The notes: generated by a model not told the origin, from the sequence alone. Numbered from the stretch's first letter, positions 22,802 through 31,559 are shown. The stretch is 37,720 nucleotides of DNA from Burkholderiaceae bacterium (GCA_019751915.1 JAIEMS010000047.1:1-37720); one strand, 5' to 3'. Translations and numbers: made by a program.

Positions 22802-23548
22802 ATGCCCTGCACCGCTTTCTTCGCTTCGATTTCGCCCCTAGGTCGGTGGCTAGGGGCGGTAGCGTTGTCAGCAATGTTGGCGCTGGGGTGGGGGTCCCTA
22901 GCACAAGCGCAGGCCCCCACGCCCCAAGATGTCGGGCAAATTACCCAGCGCTGGATTGATCAAACCCTGCGCAGCGGCCCACCGTCGGTGCTACGGATGG
23001 AGGTTCAGGTCGGAGCACTTGATGAACGCCTGCGCCTAGCACCGTGCGAGCGCATCGAACCCTATTTACCCGTTGGCAGCAAGCTGTGGGGGCGTGCCCG
23101 ATTGGGCTTGCGCTGTTTGGTGGGGCCAACACGCTGGAATGTATTTTTACCAATCACCGTCAAGGCCCACGGCCCCGCATGGGTGCTTCGGGGCAGTGTC
23201 GCAGCTGGAGCTGTGTTGTCCGAAGCCGACGCGATACAAACCGAAGTTGATTGGGCTGCCGAATCGTCTCCTATTGTTGCCGAGCCCTCCCAATGGATCG
23301 GGCAAACCGCCGCATACCAACTGCAGGCAGGTCAAGCCCTGCGCCAAGCTATGCTGCGCCCGCTGGCCTTGTTTCAGGCCGGAGCACAAGTGCGTGTGGT
23401 CTCCAAAGGCCCGGGCTACGCCATCATCTCTGTAGGCCAAGCCATGACCCCGGGCGGAATTGGGCAAACTGTGCGTGTCAAAATGCCAAATGGAAAACTC
23501 GTCAGTGGCGTAGTGATCGAAAACGGTACCGTGGAGCTGCCACTGTGA
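22802..23548 (+). CDS. flgA: Flagellar P-ring assembly chaperone FlgA
   Basis: Periplasmic chaperone for FlgI. ATG 22802 is chosen because TGGAGGT lies 6 nt upstream (22789-22795) and the next residues form a signal peptide (MPCTAFFASISPLGRWLGAV ... AQAQA). The longer frame from 22670 is rejected. The C-terminal SAF-type domain is clear (QAGQALRQAMLRPLALFQAG, then GPGYAIISVGQAMTPGGIGQ, VRVKMPNGKLVSGVV). 248 residues, slightly longer than E. coli FlgA (219). A perfect 9-bp hairpin lies within codons 11-19. Confidence 0.95.
   Translation: MPCTAFFASISPLGRWLGAVALSAMLALGWGSLAQAQAPTPQDVGQITQRWIDQTLRSGPPSVLRMEVQVGALDERLRLAPCERIEPYLPVGSKLWGRARLGLRCLVGPTRWNVFLPITVKAHGPAWVLRGSVAAGAVLSEADAIQTEVDWAAESSPIVAEPSQWIGQTAAYQLQAGQALRQAMLRPLALFQAGAQVRVVSKGPGYAIISVGQAMTPGGIGQTVRVKMPNGKLVSGVVIENGTVELPL
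22833..22858 (+). promoter_or_regulatory. hairpin in the 5' coding region of flgA
   Basis: CGCCCCTAG (22833-22841), an 8-nt loop and CTAGGGGCG (22850-22858) form a perfect 9-bp GC-rich stem about 30 nt inside the gene, in the signal-peptide region. Such a stem could slow early translation; it may equally be chance in GC-rich DNA. Confidence 0.3.
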
Positions 23549-23570
23549 TTTCGTTACAGCCATATGACGC

Positions 23571-23597
23571 TAAAGTCCGAACCCCACAGGTCGATAA
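23571..23597 (+). promoter_or_regulatory. sigma-28 (FliA) promoter of flgM
   Basis: TAAAGTCC, 11 bp, GTCGATAA. This matches the sigma-28 consensus (TAAAGTTT-N11-GCCGATAA) at nearly every position with exact spacing. It lies 47 bp before the flgM start and just after the flgA stop. It is the only strong sigma-28 site I found in the window. Confidence 0.88.
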
Positions 23598-23643
23598 CAT
23601 AGCCACGAAAACCCTCAAATGCAGAGGACAGTGGAGAATTTCA

Positions 23644-23976
23644 ATGAAGATAGGTCACACACCCGAGTTGCCCGGCGGTGCCGTGCAACCGTCGGTTCCT
23701 GCCAAGCAGCAGGCACAGGCGGCTGCCACGGCCACCGAAGAACTCGCCAAGGGCGCGCCCGCGGCGTCGGCCGCCGGTGTGCCCGTCATCGTCACACTGT
23801 CGCGCAACGCCCGCGATCTAGAACCTCCGGGGCGTGCAACCGCCGAGTTTGATGCCAACCGTGTCAAGGCCATGCGCGCCGCCATCGAAAACGGAACCTT
23901 TCGCTTCAACCCTGAAGCCGTTGCCGACAAGCTGCTGTCTAACGCCCGCGATTTTCTGTCTCTGTCTGTGCGATAA
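23644..23976 (+). CDS. flgM: Anti-sigma-28 factor FlgM
   Basis: Binds and holds FliA until the hook is finished, when FlgM is secreted. 110 residues, a normal size. The N-terminal half is disordered and Ala-rich. The C-terminal half has the FliA-binding helices (DANRVKAMRAAIENGTFRFN, then PEAVADKLLSNARDFL). GGAG at 23633-23636 sits 7 nt before ATG 23644; the longer open frame upstream is not part of the gene. Besides read-through from flgA it has its own sigma-28 promoter, giving the classical negative feedback loop with fliA in the same window. Confidence 0.96.
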   Translation: MKIGHTPELPGGAVQPSVPAKQQAQAAATATEELAKGAPAASAAGVPVIVTLSRNARDLEPPGRATAEFDANRVKAMRAAIENGTFRFNPEAVADKLLSNARDFLSLSVR

Positions 23977-24027
23977 AACCCCAGATTTGGCGACGCTTTT
24001 CTCTTATCCCTCGGAGCTTCTATCACC

Positions 24028-24414
24028 ATGGTGCACTCCTCTCCTGCTTTTCTAGAACAAGCGCTGGTGGCTGTCGAGTCGGAGCTGCGGGAGTTGTCAG
24101 CGGCCTTACTGGCCACCGACCCCTTGGCTCTGCAAGCGCACAGCGAACAAATGCGGCAAGTCGCCATTGACTTTATTGCTGCCTTAGAGGGCATTCGGGG
24201 CAGAGTTTTGTCTGACGAGGTGCAGCAGCGCATCCGCAAAATTCATGAGGCACTGTCGGTACAACGCGACAGTCTGGCACGTCTGGCCGCTGTCACTGAT
24301 CGACAAATGGCTGTGTTACTCCCCTCAGCAGAGGCTCCACCGACCTACGCCAGCGTCCGTGGAGTACCAACGGGCTTGGCACCAGCTGCACGCATTTACA
24401 GCGCGGCAGGCTAA
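24028..24414 (+). CDS. flgN: FlgN-family flagellar export chaperone
   Basis: Cytosolic chaperone that escorts FlgK and FlgL to the export gate. 128 residues, mostly helical: LEQALVAVESELRELSAALL, then LQAHSEQMRQVAIDFIAALE, and VQQRIRKIHEALSVQRDSLA. FlgN is poorly conserved, so the assignment rests on size, helical pattern and its place right after flgM. CGGAG lies about 12 nt before the ATG. It ends 69 bp before the convergent fliA stop. Confidence 0.88.
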   Translation: MVHSSPAFLEQALVAVESELRELSAALLATDPLALQAHSEQMRQVAIDFIAALEGIRGRVLSDEVQQRIRKIHEALSVQRDSLARLAAVTDRQMAVLLPSAEAPPTYASVRGVPTGLAPAARIYSAAG

Positions 24415-24430
24415 CGGGCAGCAGCAAGCA

Positions 24431-24450
24431 CAGCATCCTTGTGGATGCTG
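24431..24450. terminator. hairpin between convergent flgN and fliA
   Basis: CAGCATCC-TTGT-GGATGCTG is a perfect 8-bp stem with a 4-nt loop midway between the two stop codons. There is no T run on either side, so it would be a weak or factor-dependent bidirectional terminator, or an mRNA 3'-end stabiliser. Confidence 0.5.
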
Positions 24451-24483
24451 AATGAAGTCCTTGCTGATAACGAACAAACCAAG

Positions 24484-25209
24484 TCAGTGGGAACTCATCT
24501 TGGCACGCAGCCGTGCAATCGATTGGCTGTGCAACTGGCAGACCCGTGACTCGGTCACACCCAGCACCGCAGCGATTTCCTTGAGGTTCATATCGTGCTC
24601 GTAGTACATACCCATGATGTACTGCTCGCGCTCGGGCAAGCTCTCGATGGCTTTGACCAATGCAACTCGCAATCGTTGATCACGCAGCAGAGCCAAAGGA
24701 TCGGTCTGGTCGTCTATGACCTCGTGCCGCTCCAGAAAACTCTCGTCTTCATCGCCATTGCCACGCGTCATGTCCTCTAAGTACACCAGCTGCGTTCCAC
24801 GCACCTTGCCCAGCAAACTTTGGTAGTCAGCCAAAGTCATCTCCATCTCGGCGGCAATTTCGGACTCCAACGGGCTACGCCCCAATCGCTGCTCCAACCG
24901 GCGAACCGCTTTTTCGATGTCTTTTTGGCTCTTGCGAGAACTGCGTGACATCCAATCTGTTTCGCGCAACTCATCGAGCATGGCCCCGCGAATACGCTGC
25001 GTGGCAAAGGTTTCGAACTGTACGCCTTGGGCGGCCTCATAGCGCGATAGTGCCTCTGTCAGTCCAATCATGCCCACCTGCACCAAATCGTCTAACTCTA
25101 CATTCGGAGGTAGCTTGGCAAGCATATGGTGCGCCAGACGACGCACCAATGGGACGTACTGGCGAATCATCGCATCGCGATCGAGCTGGCCTTTGGCGGT
25201 GTAAGTCAC
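24484..25209 (-). CDS. fliA: Flagellar sigma factor 28 (FliA)
   Basis: Directs RNA polymerase to late flagellar genes. Starting at GTG 25209 (TYTAKGQLDRDAMIRQYVPL) gives 241 residues, the family size. This start lies 1 nt after the flhG stop (TGATGTG), so translation is probably coupled. An alternative start at 25305 would add residues without family resemblance. Region 2 is clear (VELDDLVQVGMIGLTEALSR, TQRIRGAMLDELRETDW). So is the region 4 helix-turn-helix (LNLKEIAAVLGVTESRVCQL). It is the last gene of the motA-to-fliA run. Confidence 0.96.
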   Translation of the reverse strand: MTYTAKGQLDRDAMIRQYVPLVRRLAHHMLAKLPPNVELDDLVQVGMIGLTEALSRYEAAQGVQFETFATQRIRGAMLDELRETDWMSRSSRKSQKDIEKAVRRLEQRLGRSPLESEIAAEMEMTLADYQSLLGKVRGTQLVYLEDMTRGNGDEDESFLERHEVIDDQTDPLALLRDQRLRVALVKAIESLPEREQYIMGMYYEHDMNLKEIAAVLGVTESRVCQLHSQSIARLRAKMSSH

Positions 25210-25210
25210 A

Positions 25211-26026
25211 TCAATGGCTCTGTGCAAAATATGCCAAAGGGGCGGAATGGGCCTGCTGGCCCGGCTGCCATGCCAGCGGTGCTGGCGCGGTGATAGCACC
25301 TGCATTTTCCAAAAGCAACAACGCTAATCGCTGCAAGTCTGGCGCATGGTCTTCATAAACTAAGGTGGCACGCAGACGCTGACCTAAGTGGTGCATCACA
25401 CACCGCTCCAGCGCCTGAATATTCTCACGGGCCTGCTCTTGCTGGGCAACATCGGCACTGGAGACCATATAGGCCACCATACCTGTCAAACCAGCATGCA
25501 TTGTCAAATGTTTGAGCTGACGGTAACACTCCACCAACTCTGTCTGGCCAGGACGGGTCAGGAGCAGCGGCATCGTTGGGCACCCGGTCAGCATCGTTGT
25601 AGTGAGAAGCTCCATGGGAGCATGAATCACCACCACGGAATAGCGCCGGAAAATCGGCTCCAATGGTTCCAGTGTCTGTTGTGGCTGACCCTTGCGCTGG
25701 GCTGCATTGACCAGTGTGAGCAAACCCAGTGCCGCAGGCACCACGGTCAATGCTCCCACATCGGCACAGGCACCGGGGGCGCTGTATTCATCCCAAGGCG
25801 CGTGGAGAAGCATTTGCTGCAACCCTGGTGCTTGGTCACTTTCTACGGCCATGGCATCCAGTACCACCACTGGGTAACCTAAACTTTGCAAGCTACGGCA
25901 AGCTTGCCACATTGCTTCCATCGTTTTGAGGGTACCCTTGGGACTAGAGACCACCATCAGACGCAATTCATCTTGCGGCTGATGGCAATGCAAGCTGGCC
26001 CCTTGGTGGAAGCTGGCATCAAGCAT
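25211..26026 (-). CDS. flhG: FlhG-position ParA/MinD-like protein with degraded P-loop
   Basis: Between flhF and fliA stands the usual place of FlhG (FleN/YlxH), a MinD-type ATPase that controls flagellar number and stimulates the FlhF GTPase. This 271-residue protein has the right size and position, but key motifs are altered. The MinD-type Walker A (SGKGGVGKTT) reads SSPKGTLKTM at residues 27-36, so the signature lysine and one glycine are lost while K34 and T35 remain. The N-terminal FlhF-activating motif (DQAxxLR) may survive as HQGASLH (7-13). It overlaps flhF by 8 nt. The name rests mainly on position; the product may be an inactive or ATP-independent form. Confidence 0.7.
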   Translation of the reverse strand: MLDASFHQGASLHCHQPQDELRLMVVSSPKGTLKTMEAMWQACRSLQSLGYPVVVLDAMAVESDQAPGLQQMLLHAPWDEYSAPGACADVGALTVVPAALGLLTLVNAAQRKGQPQQTLEPLEPIFRRYSVVVIHAPMELLTTTMLTGCPTMPLLLTRPGQTELVECYRQLKHLTMHAGLTGMVAYMVSSADVAQQEQARENIQALERCVMHHLGQRLRATLVYEDHAPDLQRLALLLLENAGAITAPAPLAWQPGQQAHSAPLAYFAQSH

Positions 26027-27575
26027 GGAGTGCTCCTCTGTTAGAGAAAGGCTCCGTTGAGTGCGTAAAGAAGAAGTTCAGTTCTTCTGTTTTAGGATCG
26101 AATGCCGAACGTGCAGGCGAACGCATAGATGTGCTGACCAGCTTGTTAGCATCGGCTGTCGCCCAGTCTTCGGGCACACGCTGACCGTTGGTAACACCAC
26201 GCAGCACCATTTGGTGGCGAATCAATGCATCCAAGGCGGGGCCAAGTTTGACCGCTTCATCAATCTTGGAAAGGATGGCTTGTTGCGATCCTGTGGTCTT
26301 GAAAGATGTCAACACATCGTCAAGCGTGTCACCATGGCTGCCAGCATTGAGCACCAGCAGGCGCTTGATGTGGGGCAACGCCAGCACATCCAACATATCG
26401 CGCTTGCGTGGGTCACGCGGGGCAACGCCAGTGGTGTCAATCAGCACCATTTTCTTACCACTGAGCAAGCCCAGCAGGTCTTGCAATGCTGCTTGATCGT
26501 GTGCTTGGTGTGCCACTACCCCGAGCATGCGGCCATAGGTACGCAACTGGTCATGGGCACCGACCCGGTACGTATCAAGGGTAATCAAACCAACGCTCGC
26601 GGGGCCGTGAATTTGGGCGCACAAAGCAGCCAGCTTGGCAGTCGTGGTGGTCTTGCCCACACCGGTTGCTCCCACCAGCGCATAGACACCACCTTCTTCG
26701 TACAGAGGCATTGAGCCAATATCAGTCTTGAGGTTGCGTTCAAGCACTTCCATGAGCCAGCGCACCGAATCCCCAGCAGTCAAATCGTCAGGCAAACGCT
26801 CTAGCACAGCACGGGCCAAGGATGGCGAATACCCAGAGCGAATGAGCTTGAGCATCAAATTAGATTGGATCGGATTCTGGCGTGCCTGACCCAGCCAAGA
26901 CAGCGTATTGAAACGATCTTCAATCAAATTCTTTACCGACTGCAATTCCTGAAATAATCCCTGATCCTTGGTGACAGGCGCTGCCGAAGCAGCTACCGGC
27001 TCACGGCGGGGCTGTACCACGGGTTTACGTACAACAGGGGCCACAGGCAAGCGCTCTTGCTTGCGTTCTGCGGTCAGAACGGGGTGCAGAGCATTCTGAG
27101 CACGGGTAGGCTGGCTGGCTGCATTCATGGTGGTGTGCTCGCGTGTATCTCGAGGTTCGCGTCGGACACTGGTGTCCGGTGCATCCATAGGGGTTGCTTC
27201 TTGAAGTGCTTCATGGCGGCGACGCAGCATCCGTTCACGGACATAGTCTTGAAATGACAACGTACTCATAGCCAGTTGCTCGGTATCACCATGAACATCC
27301 TCATCCAAAGAATCCTCCTGCAAATCACCCATCGAAAGGGCCAGAGGTGCATTCCGGATCACTGCTGGCTTGGTTTCGGCCACTGGCGGCGGCGCTGCCT
27401 GTGCTGAACCCTCGCTGTGATCGAGTGAGCTGATGGACTCCTCTGCTGTAGCCACGACCTCAACACCATCCGGAGTTGGACGGTTAGATAAGATCAGGGT
27501 TCCTTCCCCAAAGGTCATGCGCGCCTTGGCCAGTGCCTCACGGGCTGTGGCTGCGTAAAAGCGTTTGATGTTCAT
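26019..27575 (-). CDS. flhF: SRP-type GTPase FlhF
   Basis: Membrane-recruited GTPase of the SRP/FtsY group that sets flagellar position and assembly. 518 residues. The N-terminal B region begins MNIKRFYAATAREALAKARM; a long variable linker follows (about 60-220). The NG domain carries G1 GATGVGKTTTTAKLAA, the DTYRVGAHDQLRTYG segment, G3 DTTG and G4 SKID. Overlaps at both ends are tight: 4 nt with flhA and 8 nt with flhG, so this block is one operon. Presence of flhF suggests polar or number-controlled flagella. Confidence 0.96.
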   Translation of the reverse strand: MNIKRFYAATAREALAKARMTFGEGTLILSNRPTPDGVEVVATAEESISSLDHSEGSAQAAPPPVAETKPAVIRNAPLALSMGDLQEDSLDEDVHGDTEQLAMSTLSFQDYVRERMLRRRHEALQEATPMDAPDTSVRREPRDTREHTTMNAASQPTRAQNALHPVLTAERKQERLPVAPVVRKPVVQPRREPVAASAAPVTKDQGLFQELQSVKNLIEDRFNTLSWLGQARQNPIQSNLMLKLIRSGYSPSLARAVLERLPDDLTAGDSVRWLMEVLERNLKTDIGSMPLYEEGGVYALVGATGVGKTTTTAKLAALCAQIHGPASVGLITLDTYRVGAHDQLRTYGRMLGVVAHQAHDQAALQDLLGLLSGKKMVLIDTTGVAPRDPRKRDMLDVLALPHIKRLLVLNAGSHGDTLDDVLTSFKTTGSQQAILSKIDEAVKLGPALDALIRHQMVLRGVTNGQRVPEDWATADANKLVSTSMRSPARSAFDPKTEELNFFFTHSTEPFSNRGALHA

Positions 27576-29659
27576 GCCGATGCTCCTTTGAGAATGGGCC
27601 CAATGCGAATGGTGTGTGTTTCAGGGATTTCGCTGTGTCCCAGCACTTGAAGTCGTGGTGCCATACGGCGTACCAAACGGGCTACGGCACTGCGAATGGC
27701 ATCAGGAACCAGCAAACATGCTGGTAAACCGATTTCTTCTTGCTTGAGGGCTACCTCAGCTGCCCGCTGCGTCAGGATGTCGGCTACACCGGGATCGAGC
27801 GCCGGGCCAGCAGCGTTGCCTAATGCCTGCACCAGCAGGCGCTCTAGTCCGGGTTCAATAGCAATCACACTGAGCTCCCGGGTTGGACCATAGATTTGCT
27901 GCACGATAGCAGGCGACAAGGCAATACGAACGCGCCTCGCCAACTCTTGCGGATCGGTAATATGGCCTGCGTGCTCGGCCAGTGTCTCGATGATGGTGCG
28001 GATATCGCGGATATGAACCGACTCTTCCAACAACAACTGCAACACTTTTTGGAACGTCGTGATCGAAACCATTTTCGGGATCACCTCTTCTATCAATTTG
28101 GGAGCCAGCTTGGCGACATGTTCCACCAATTGCTGCGTCTCGGTGCGGCTGAGCAGCTTGGCGGCTTGAACTTGCATCAAGTGTGACAAATGTGTCGCCA
28201 TCACGGTTTCCGAATCAACCACAGTAAAACCAGCCATTTGCGCCGCTTCCTTTTGGCGTTCGTCGATCCAGTGGGCTGGCAAACCAAAAGCGGGGTCGGT
28301 AGTGGGTGTTCCGATCAGGGGCGTAGTAATACCACCGGGGTTAATCGCTAAGAACATGCCAGGGAAGGCCTCTCCCTCACCGACCATCACACCACGCAGC
28401 GTCAAGCGATAGGCACTGGGTTTAAGTTCGAGGTTGTCACGCACGTGTACCGGAGGCGGCAGAAAACCAACTTCTTGGGCAAATTTACGGCGTACACCCT
28501 TGATCCGTGTCAGCAAGTCACCTTGGCGCGTCTTGTCGACCAAAGCAATCAGACGATAGCCAAGCTCTAAGCCGAGCAAATCCACAGGCTGCAAGTCATC
28601 CCAAGTTGCTTCGCCATCGGCTGGTGGTGCAGCAGCAGCCGGCGCATCGACAGGCGGTGGGACCTTGGCCTTCTGCAACAACACCCAAGCCATGTAGCCG
28701 AGCAAGGAACCAATCGCCAAGAAAACCACATGGGGCATACCGGGAATCAGGCCCAACAAAATCAAAATACCGGCTGTAATACCCAGTACACGTGGTGAGG
28801 TAAAAAGTTGCTGAACAATCTGTTGCCCCATATCGGAGTCTTTGCCCACGCGCGAAATCACCATCGCAGCGGCCACCGAGATCAGCAATCCCGGAATTTG
28901 TGCCACCAGCGCATCACCAACGGCCATCAAGATGTAGGTGTCTGCGGCCTTACCAGCCGATAAACCATGCTGAACCATGCCGATGGTGAAACCACCAACG
29001 ATGTTAATCAGCAAAATCAAAATACCAGCCATGGCATCGCCACGTACAAATTTAGAGGCACCATCCATCGAGCCAAAGAAATTGGCTTCTTCGGCCACCT
29101 CTGCACGGCGACGTTTGGCCTCAGCCTCGTCAATCAAACCCGCATTCAAATCGGCATCGACAGCCATCTGCTTACCCGGCATAGCATCGAGGGTAAAACG
29201 CGCAGAAACTTCAGCAATACGCTCGGCACCTTTGGTGATCACAATGAAGTTGATCACCACCAAAATAGCAAAGACGATCAAGCCGACAGCGAAGTTGCCA
29301 CCAATCAAGAAGTGACCAAAAGCCTCAATCACAGCACCGGCAGCGCCTGGGCCAGTGTGCCCCTCCATCAGCACCACCCGGGTAGAGGCCACGTTGAGCG
29401 ACAGGCGCATCAGCGTAGTCAGCAGTAAAACCGAAGGAAACGCAGCAAAATCCAACGGCTTGAGCATGTAGGCAGCCACCATCATCACCATCAATGCCAC
29501 CGCAATATTGATAGTGAAGAAAGTGTCAAGCAGCCAAGTCGGAATGGGCAACACCATCAAGGCAAGAATAGCCACCACTAATAAGGGGGCAGAGATGCCT
29601 TGGGCGGCTGCGGCATTGGCACCTGCCCACTGCCGGGCGGAATTGATAGATATGTTCAT
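27572..29659 (-). CDS. flhA: Flagellar export gate protein FlhA
   Basis: Large inner-membrane subunit of the flagellar type III export gate. 695 residues (E. coli 692). The N-terminal half has about eight membrane helices, starting near PLLVVAILALMVLPIPTWLL. The conserved cytosolic FHIPEP loop follows (KGAERIAEVSARFTLDAMPG, KQMAVDADLNAGLIDE). The C-terminal half is the cytosolic docking platform for chaperone-substrate complexes (TFQKVLQLLLEESVHIRDIR). It overlaps flhB and flhF by 4 nt each. Confidence 0.98.
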   Translation of the reverse strand: MNISINSARQWAGANAAAAQGISAPLLVVAILALMVLPIPTWLLDTFFTINIAVALMVMMVAAYMLKPLDFAAFPSVLLLTTLMRLSLNVASTRVVLMEGHTGPGAAGAVIEAFGHFLIGGNFAVGLIVFAILVVINFIVITKGAERIAEVSARFTLDAMPGKQMAVDADLNAGLIDEAEAKRRRAEVAEEANFFGSMDGASKFVRGDAMAGILILLINIVGGFTIGMVQHGLSAGKAADTYILMAVGDALVAQIPGLLISVAAAMVISRVGKDSDMGQQIVQQLFTSPRVLGITAGILILLGLIPGMPHVVFLAIGSLLGYMAWVLLQKAKVPPPVDAPAAAAPPADGEATWDDLQPVDLLGLELGYRLIALVDKTRQGDLLTRIKGVRRKFAQEVGFLPPPVHVRDNLELKPSAYRLTLRGVMVGEGEAFPGMFLAINPGGITTPLIGTPTTDPAFGLPAHWIDERQKEAAQMAGFTVVDSETVMATHLSHLMQVQAAKLLSRTETQQLVEHVAKLAPKLIEEVIPKMVSITTFQKVLQLLLEESVHIRDIRTIIETLAEHAGHITDPQELARRVRIALSPAIVQQIYGPTRELSVIAIEPGLERLLVQALGNAAGPALDPGVADILTQRAAEVALKQEEIGLPACLLVPDAIRSAVARLVRRMAPRLQVLGHSEIPETHTIRIGPILKGASA

Positions 29660-30810
29660 GGCTGCTTACCTTGGGGGGCTGTCCGGTTCAACGGATCCAG
29701 CTCGGGTGGAACATGGGGTTCTTCTAGCGCATCGGGCATACGACCCTCGCCACGCAAAGCGGCCTTCAGGCGATACACATATGCGAGAACTTGGGCCACA
29801 GCGGTGTAGAGCGTGGCGGGAATGGGCTGGTCCAGATCGGCATGTGCATACAGCGCACGTGCCAACATTGGCGATTGCAATACCGGCACGCCATGGGCAT
29901 TTGCCAGATCACGGATTTTCATGGCGATCAAATCTGTGCCCTTAGAAATGACCTGTGGCGCACCCATCGTTTCGCCGTCGTACTTCAGTGCTACTGCATA
30001 GTGGGTAGGGTTCATTACCACAAAATCGGCCTTTGGTACAGCGGTAACACTGGCACCATCGGCAATCTCGCGCTGGCGCTGGCGCTGGCGCCCCTTCATT
30101 TGCGGATTACCATCGGATTCTTTGTGTTCTTGCTTTACTTCTTCATGCGACATCTTCAGCCGAGATTTGAAGAAGAAAACTTGCAGCGGAACATCTATCA
30201 GTGCCGCTAAGAAAACTACCAGCAAGAGCATGGCCATGCCGCCAGAAATCCAATCAGCTACATGACGCAAAGCCACAGGCGAGGGCTGAAGTACCAAAAT
30301 GGCCAGCTCTTCAATACTGTTGCCCATGTATTTCCAAGCTACCAAGCTAAGGATGGTTGTCATTAGCACCATCTTGGCCACATTGGTCATCTGCTGCTTA
30401 GAAAAAAGATTGGCAGCACCAGAAATCGGATTCAACCGATTGAACTGTGGTGTGATGGGCTTGAGACTGAGTACCCATCCGCCAGCGGCCACAGCACTGA
30501 CGAGGGCTGCTGCACTGGTCAGCAAGGCAAAAACGCTGCTAGCAAGCAACCCGACCATTGACATGCTTTGTAAGCGCTCCAGCATGCGCTCGGGCGAACG
30601 CATCGTGGTCGCATCAAACAACAATTGATGGCTCAATTCCAACTGTATCCGGTCAAACAATTGGGGGGCAAGCATGAGCAAACTTGCAGCACCCATTCCA
30701 AGAATGGCAAGGTGCGACAAATCCCGCGAGCGCGCAGCTTGCCCATCAGTACGGGCTTTTTGAAGCTTTCGCTCGGTAGCAGGAAGGGTGCGGTCTTGGC
30801 TCGAGTCCAT
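29656..30810 (-). CDS. flhB: Flagellar export switch protein FlhB
   Basis: Inner-membrane export component that changes substrate specificity from rod/hook to filament type by self-cleavage. 384 residues, normal. Four hydrophobic segments occupy the N-terminal half. The cleavage motif NPTH is at 267-270 (VVMNPTHYAVALKYD). The N-terminus (DRTLPATERKLQKARTDGQA) is typical. It starts 83 bp after the cheZ stop; the stop overlaps flhA by 4 nt. Confidence 0.97.
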   Translation of the reverse strand: MDSSQDRTLPATERKLQKARTDGQAARSRDLSHLAILGMGAASLLMLAPQLFDRIQLELSHQLLFDATTMRSPERMLERLQSMSMVGLLASSVFALLTSAAALVSAVAAGGWVLSLKPITPQFNRLNPISGAANLFSKQQMTNVAKMVLMTTILSLVAWKYMGNSIEELAILVLQPSPVALRHVADWISGGMAMLLLVVFLAALIDVPLQVFFFKSRLKMSHEEVKQEHKESDGNPQMKGRQRQRQREIADGASVTAVPKADFVVMNPTHYAVALKYDGETMGAPQVISKGTDLIAMKIRDLANAHGVPVLQSPMLARALYAHADLDQPIPATLYTAVAQVLAYVYRLKAALRGEGRMPDALEEPHVPPELDPLNRTAPQGKQP

Positions 30811-30893
30811 AGTGGCATGACAAGGTAGTCATGCCATTGTCGTGAGCAATGCCGAAATCTAAAGCCCGAAAAACGAGCTTAAAACCGTGTTTA
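30811..30893 (-). other. cheZ-flhB intercistronic gap with weak hairpin
   Basis: AAGCCCG (30862-30868), A5 and CGAGCTT (30874-30880) can form a 7-bp stem with one wobble pair. It is not followed by a T run on the minus strand, so complete termination is unlikely. A promoter for flhB may lie here but is not evident. Confidence 0.25.
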
Positions 30894-31553
30894 TCAAAAA
30901 CCTAAACTAGCCAAAAGATCGTCGACTTGGGACTGATCGGTAACGATGTCTGGTGTTTTCTCAGGATCAACCACAGGTCCAGCTAAATGCACCGTAGCAT
31001 GGGGAGTTTTCGATACCGTCGAGGAGGCGGGAACACCAGGAAATGACAAGGTGCCCTCTGGTACTGTGTCAATAACCAACTGCAACAACTGCTTTTCAAT
31101 GGTTCCGGCCAATGCCACCACACGGGCAATCACTTGGCCCGTTAGATCGTGGAAATCTTGGGCCATCATGATTTCGGTCAGGTGCTCATCGGTCACTTGG
31201 GCCATTTTCTCAATGTCATTGAGAAAATTCATGATTTCACCCTTAGCCACAGCAGCCACCGGGTCTTTAACCAGCGCATCTATCATGCGACGAGTCTCTG
31301 AGGCCAGATGCTCGTTGTGCGATTTTGCCTGCTCGACACGGCCAAGTACCTTTTCAGCAGCCTCTCCGGTCAGTCTGGCAATGTACGACAGGCGGCTCTG
31401 TGCATCAGGCAACTCACCCATCGTGTCACGCAGCTTGTCTGCATAACCCAACTCGTTAAGAGAATCGTGAAGCTGACGGGTAAGCTGCCCAATCTGAACA
31501 TGAACCCTGACCGCACTGTTGGCAGGAGGAGAAGGGGTGTTGCTGGTATCCAT
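30894..31553 (-). CDS. cheZ: Chemotaxis phosphatase CheZ
   Basis: Accelerates dephosphorylation of CheY-P. 219 residues, close to E. coli (214). The catalytic region AQDFHDLTGQVI contains D136 and Q140, corresponding to the E. coli D143/Q147 pair. The C-terminal CheY-binding peptide is intact (QVDDLLASLGF). A long helical hairpin occupies the middle. It lies 6 nt downstream of cheY, so the two opposing activities are co-translated. Confidence 0.96.
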   Translation of the reverse strand: MDTSNTPSPPANSAVRVHVQIGQLTRQLHDSLNELGYADKLRDTMGELPDAQSRLSYIARLTGEAAEKVLGRVEQAKSHNEHLASETRRMIDALVKDPVAAVAKGEIMNFLNDIEKMAQVTDEHLTEIMMAQDFHDLTGQVIARVVALAGTIEKQLLQLVIDTVPEGTLSFPGVPASSTVSKTPHATVHLAGPVVDPEKTPDIVTDQSQVDDLLASLGF

Positions 31554-31559
31554 GGTGGT

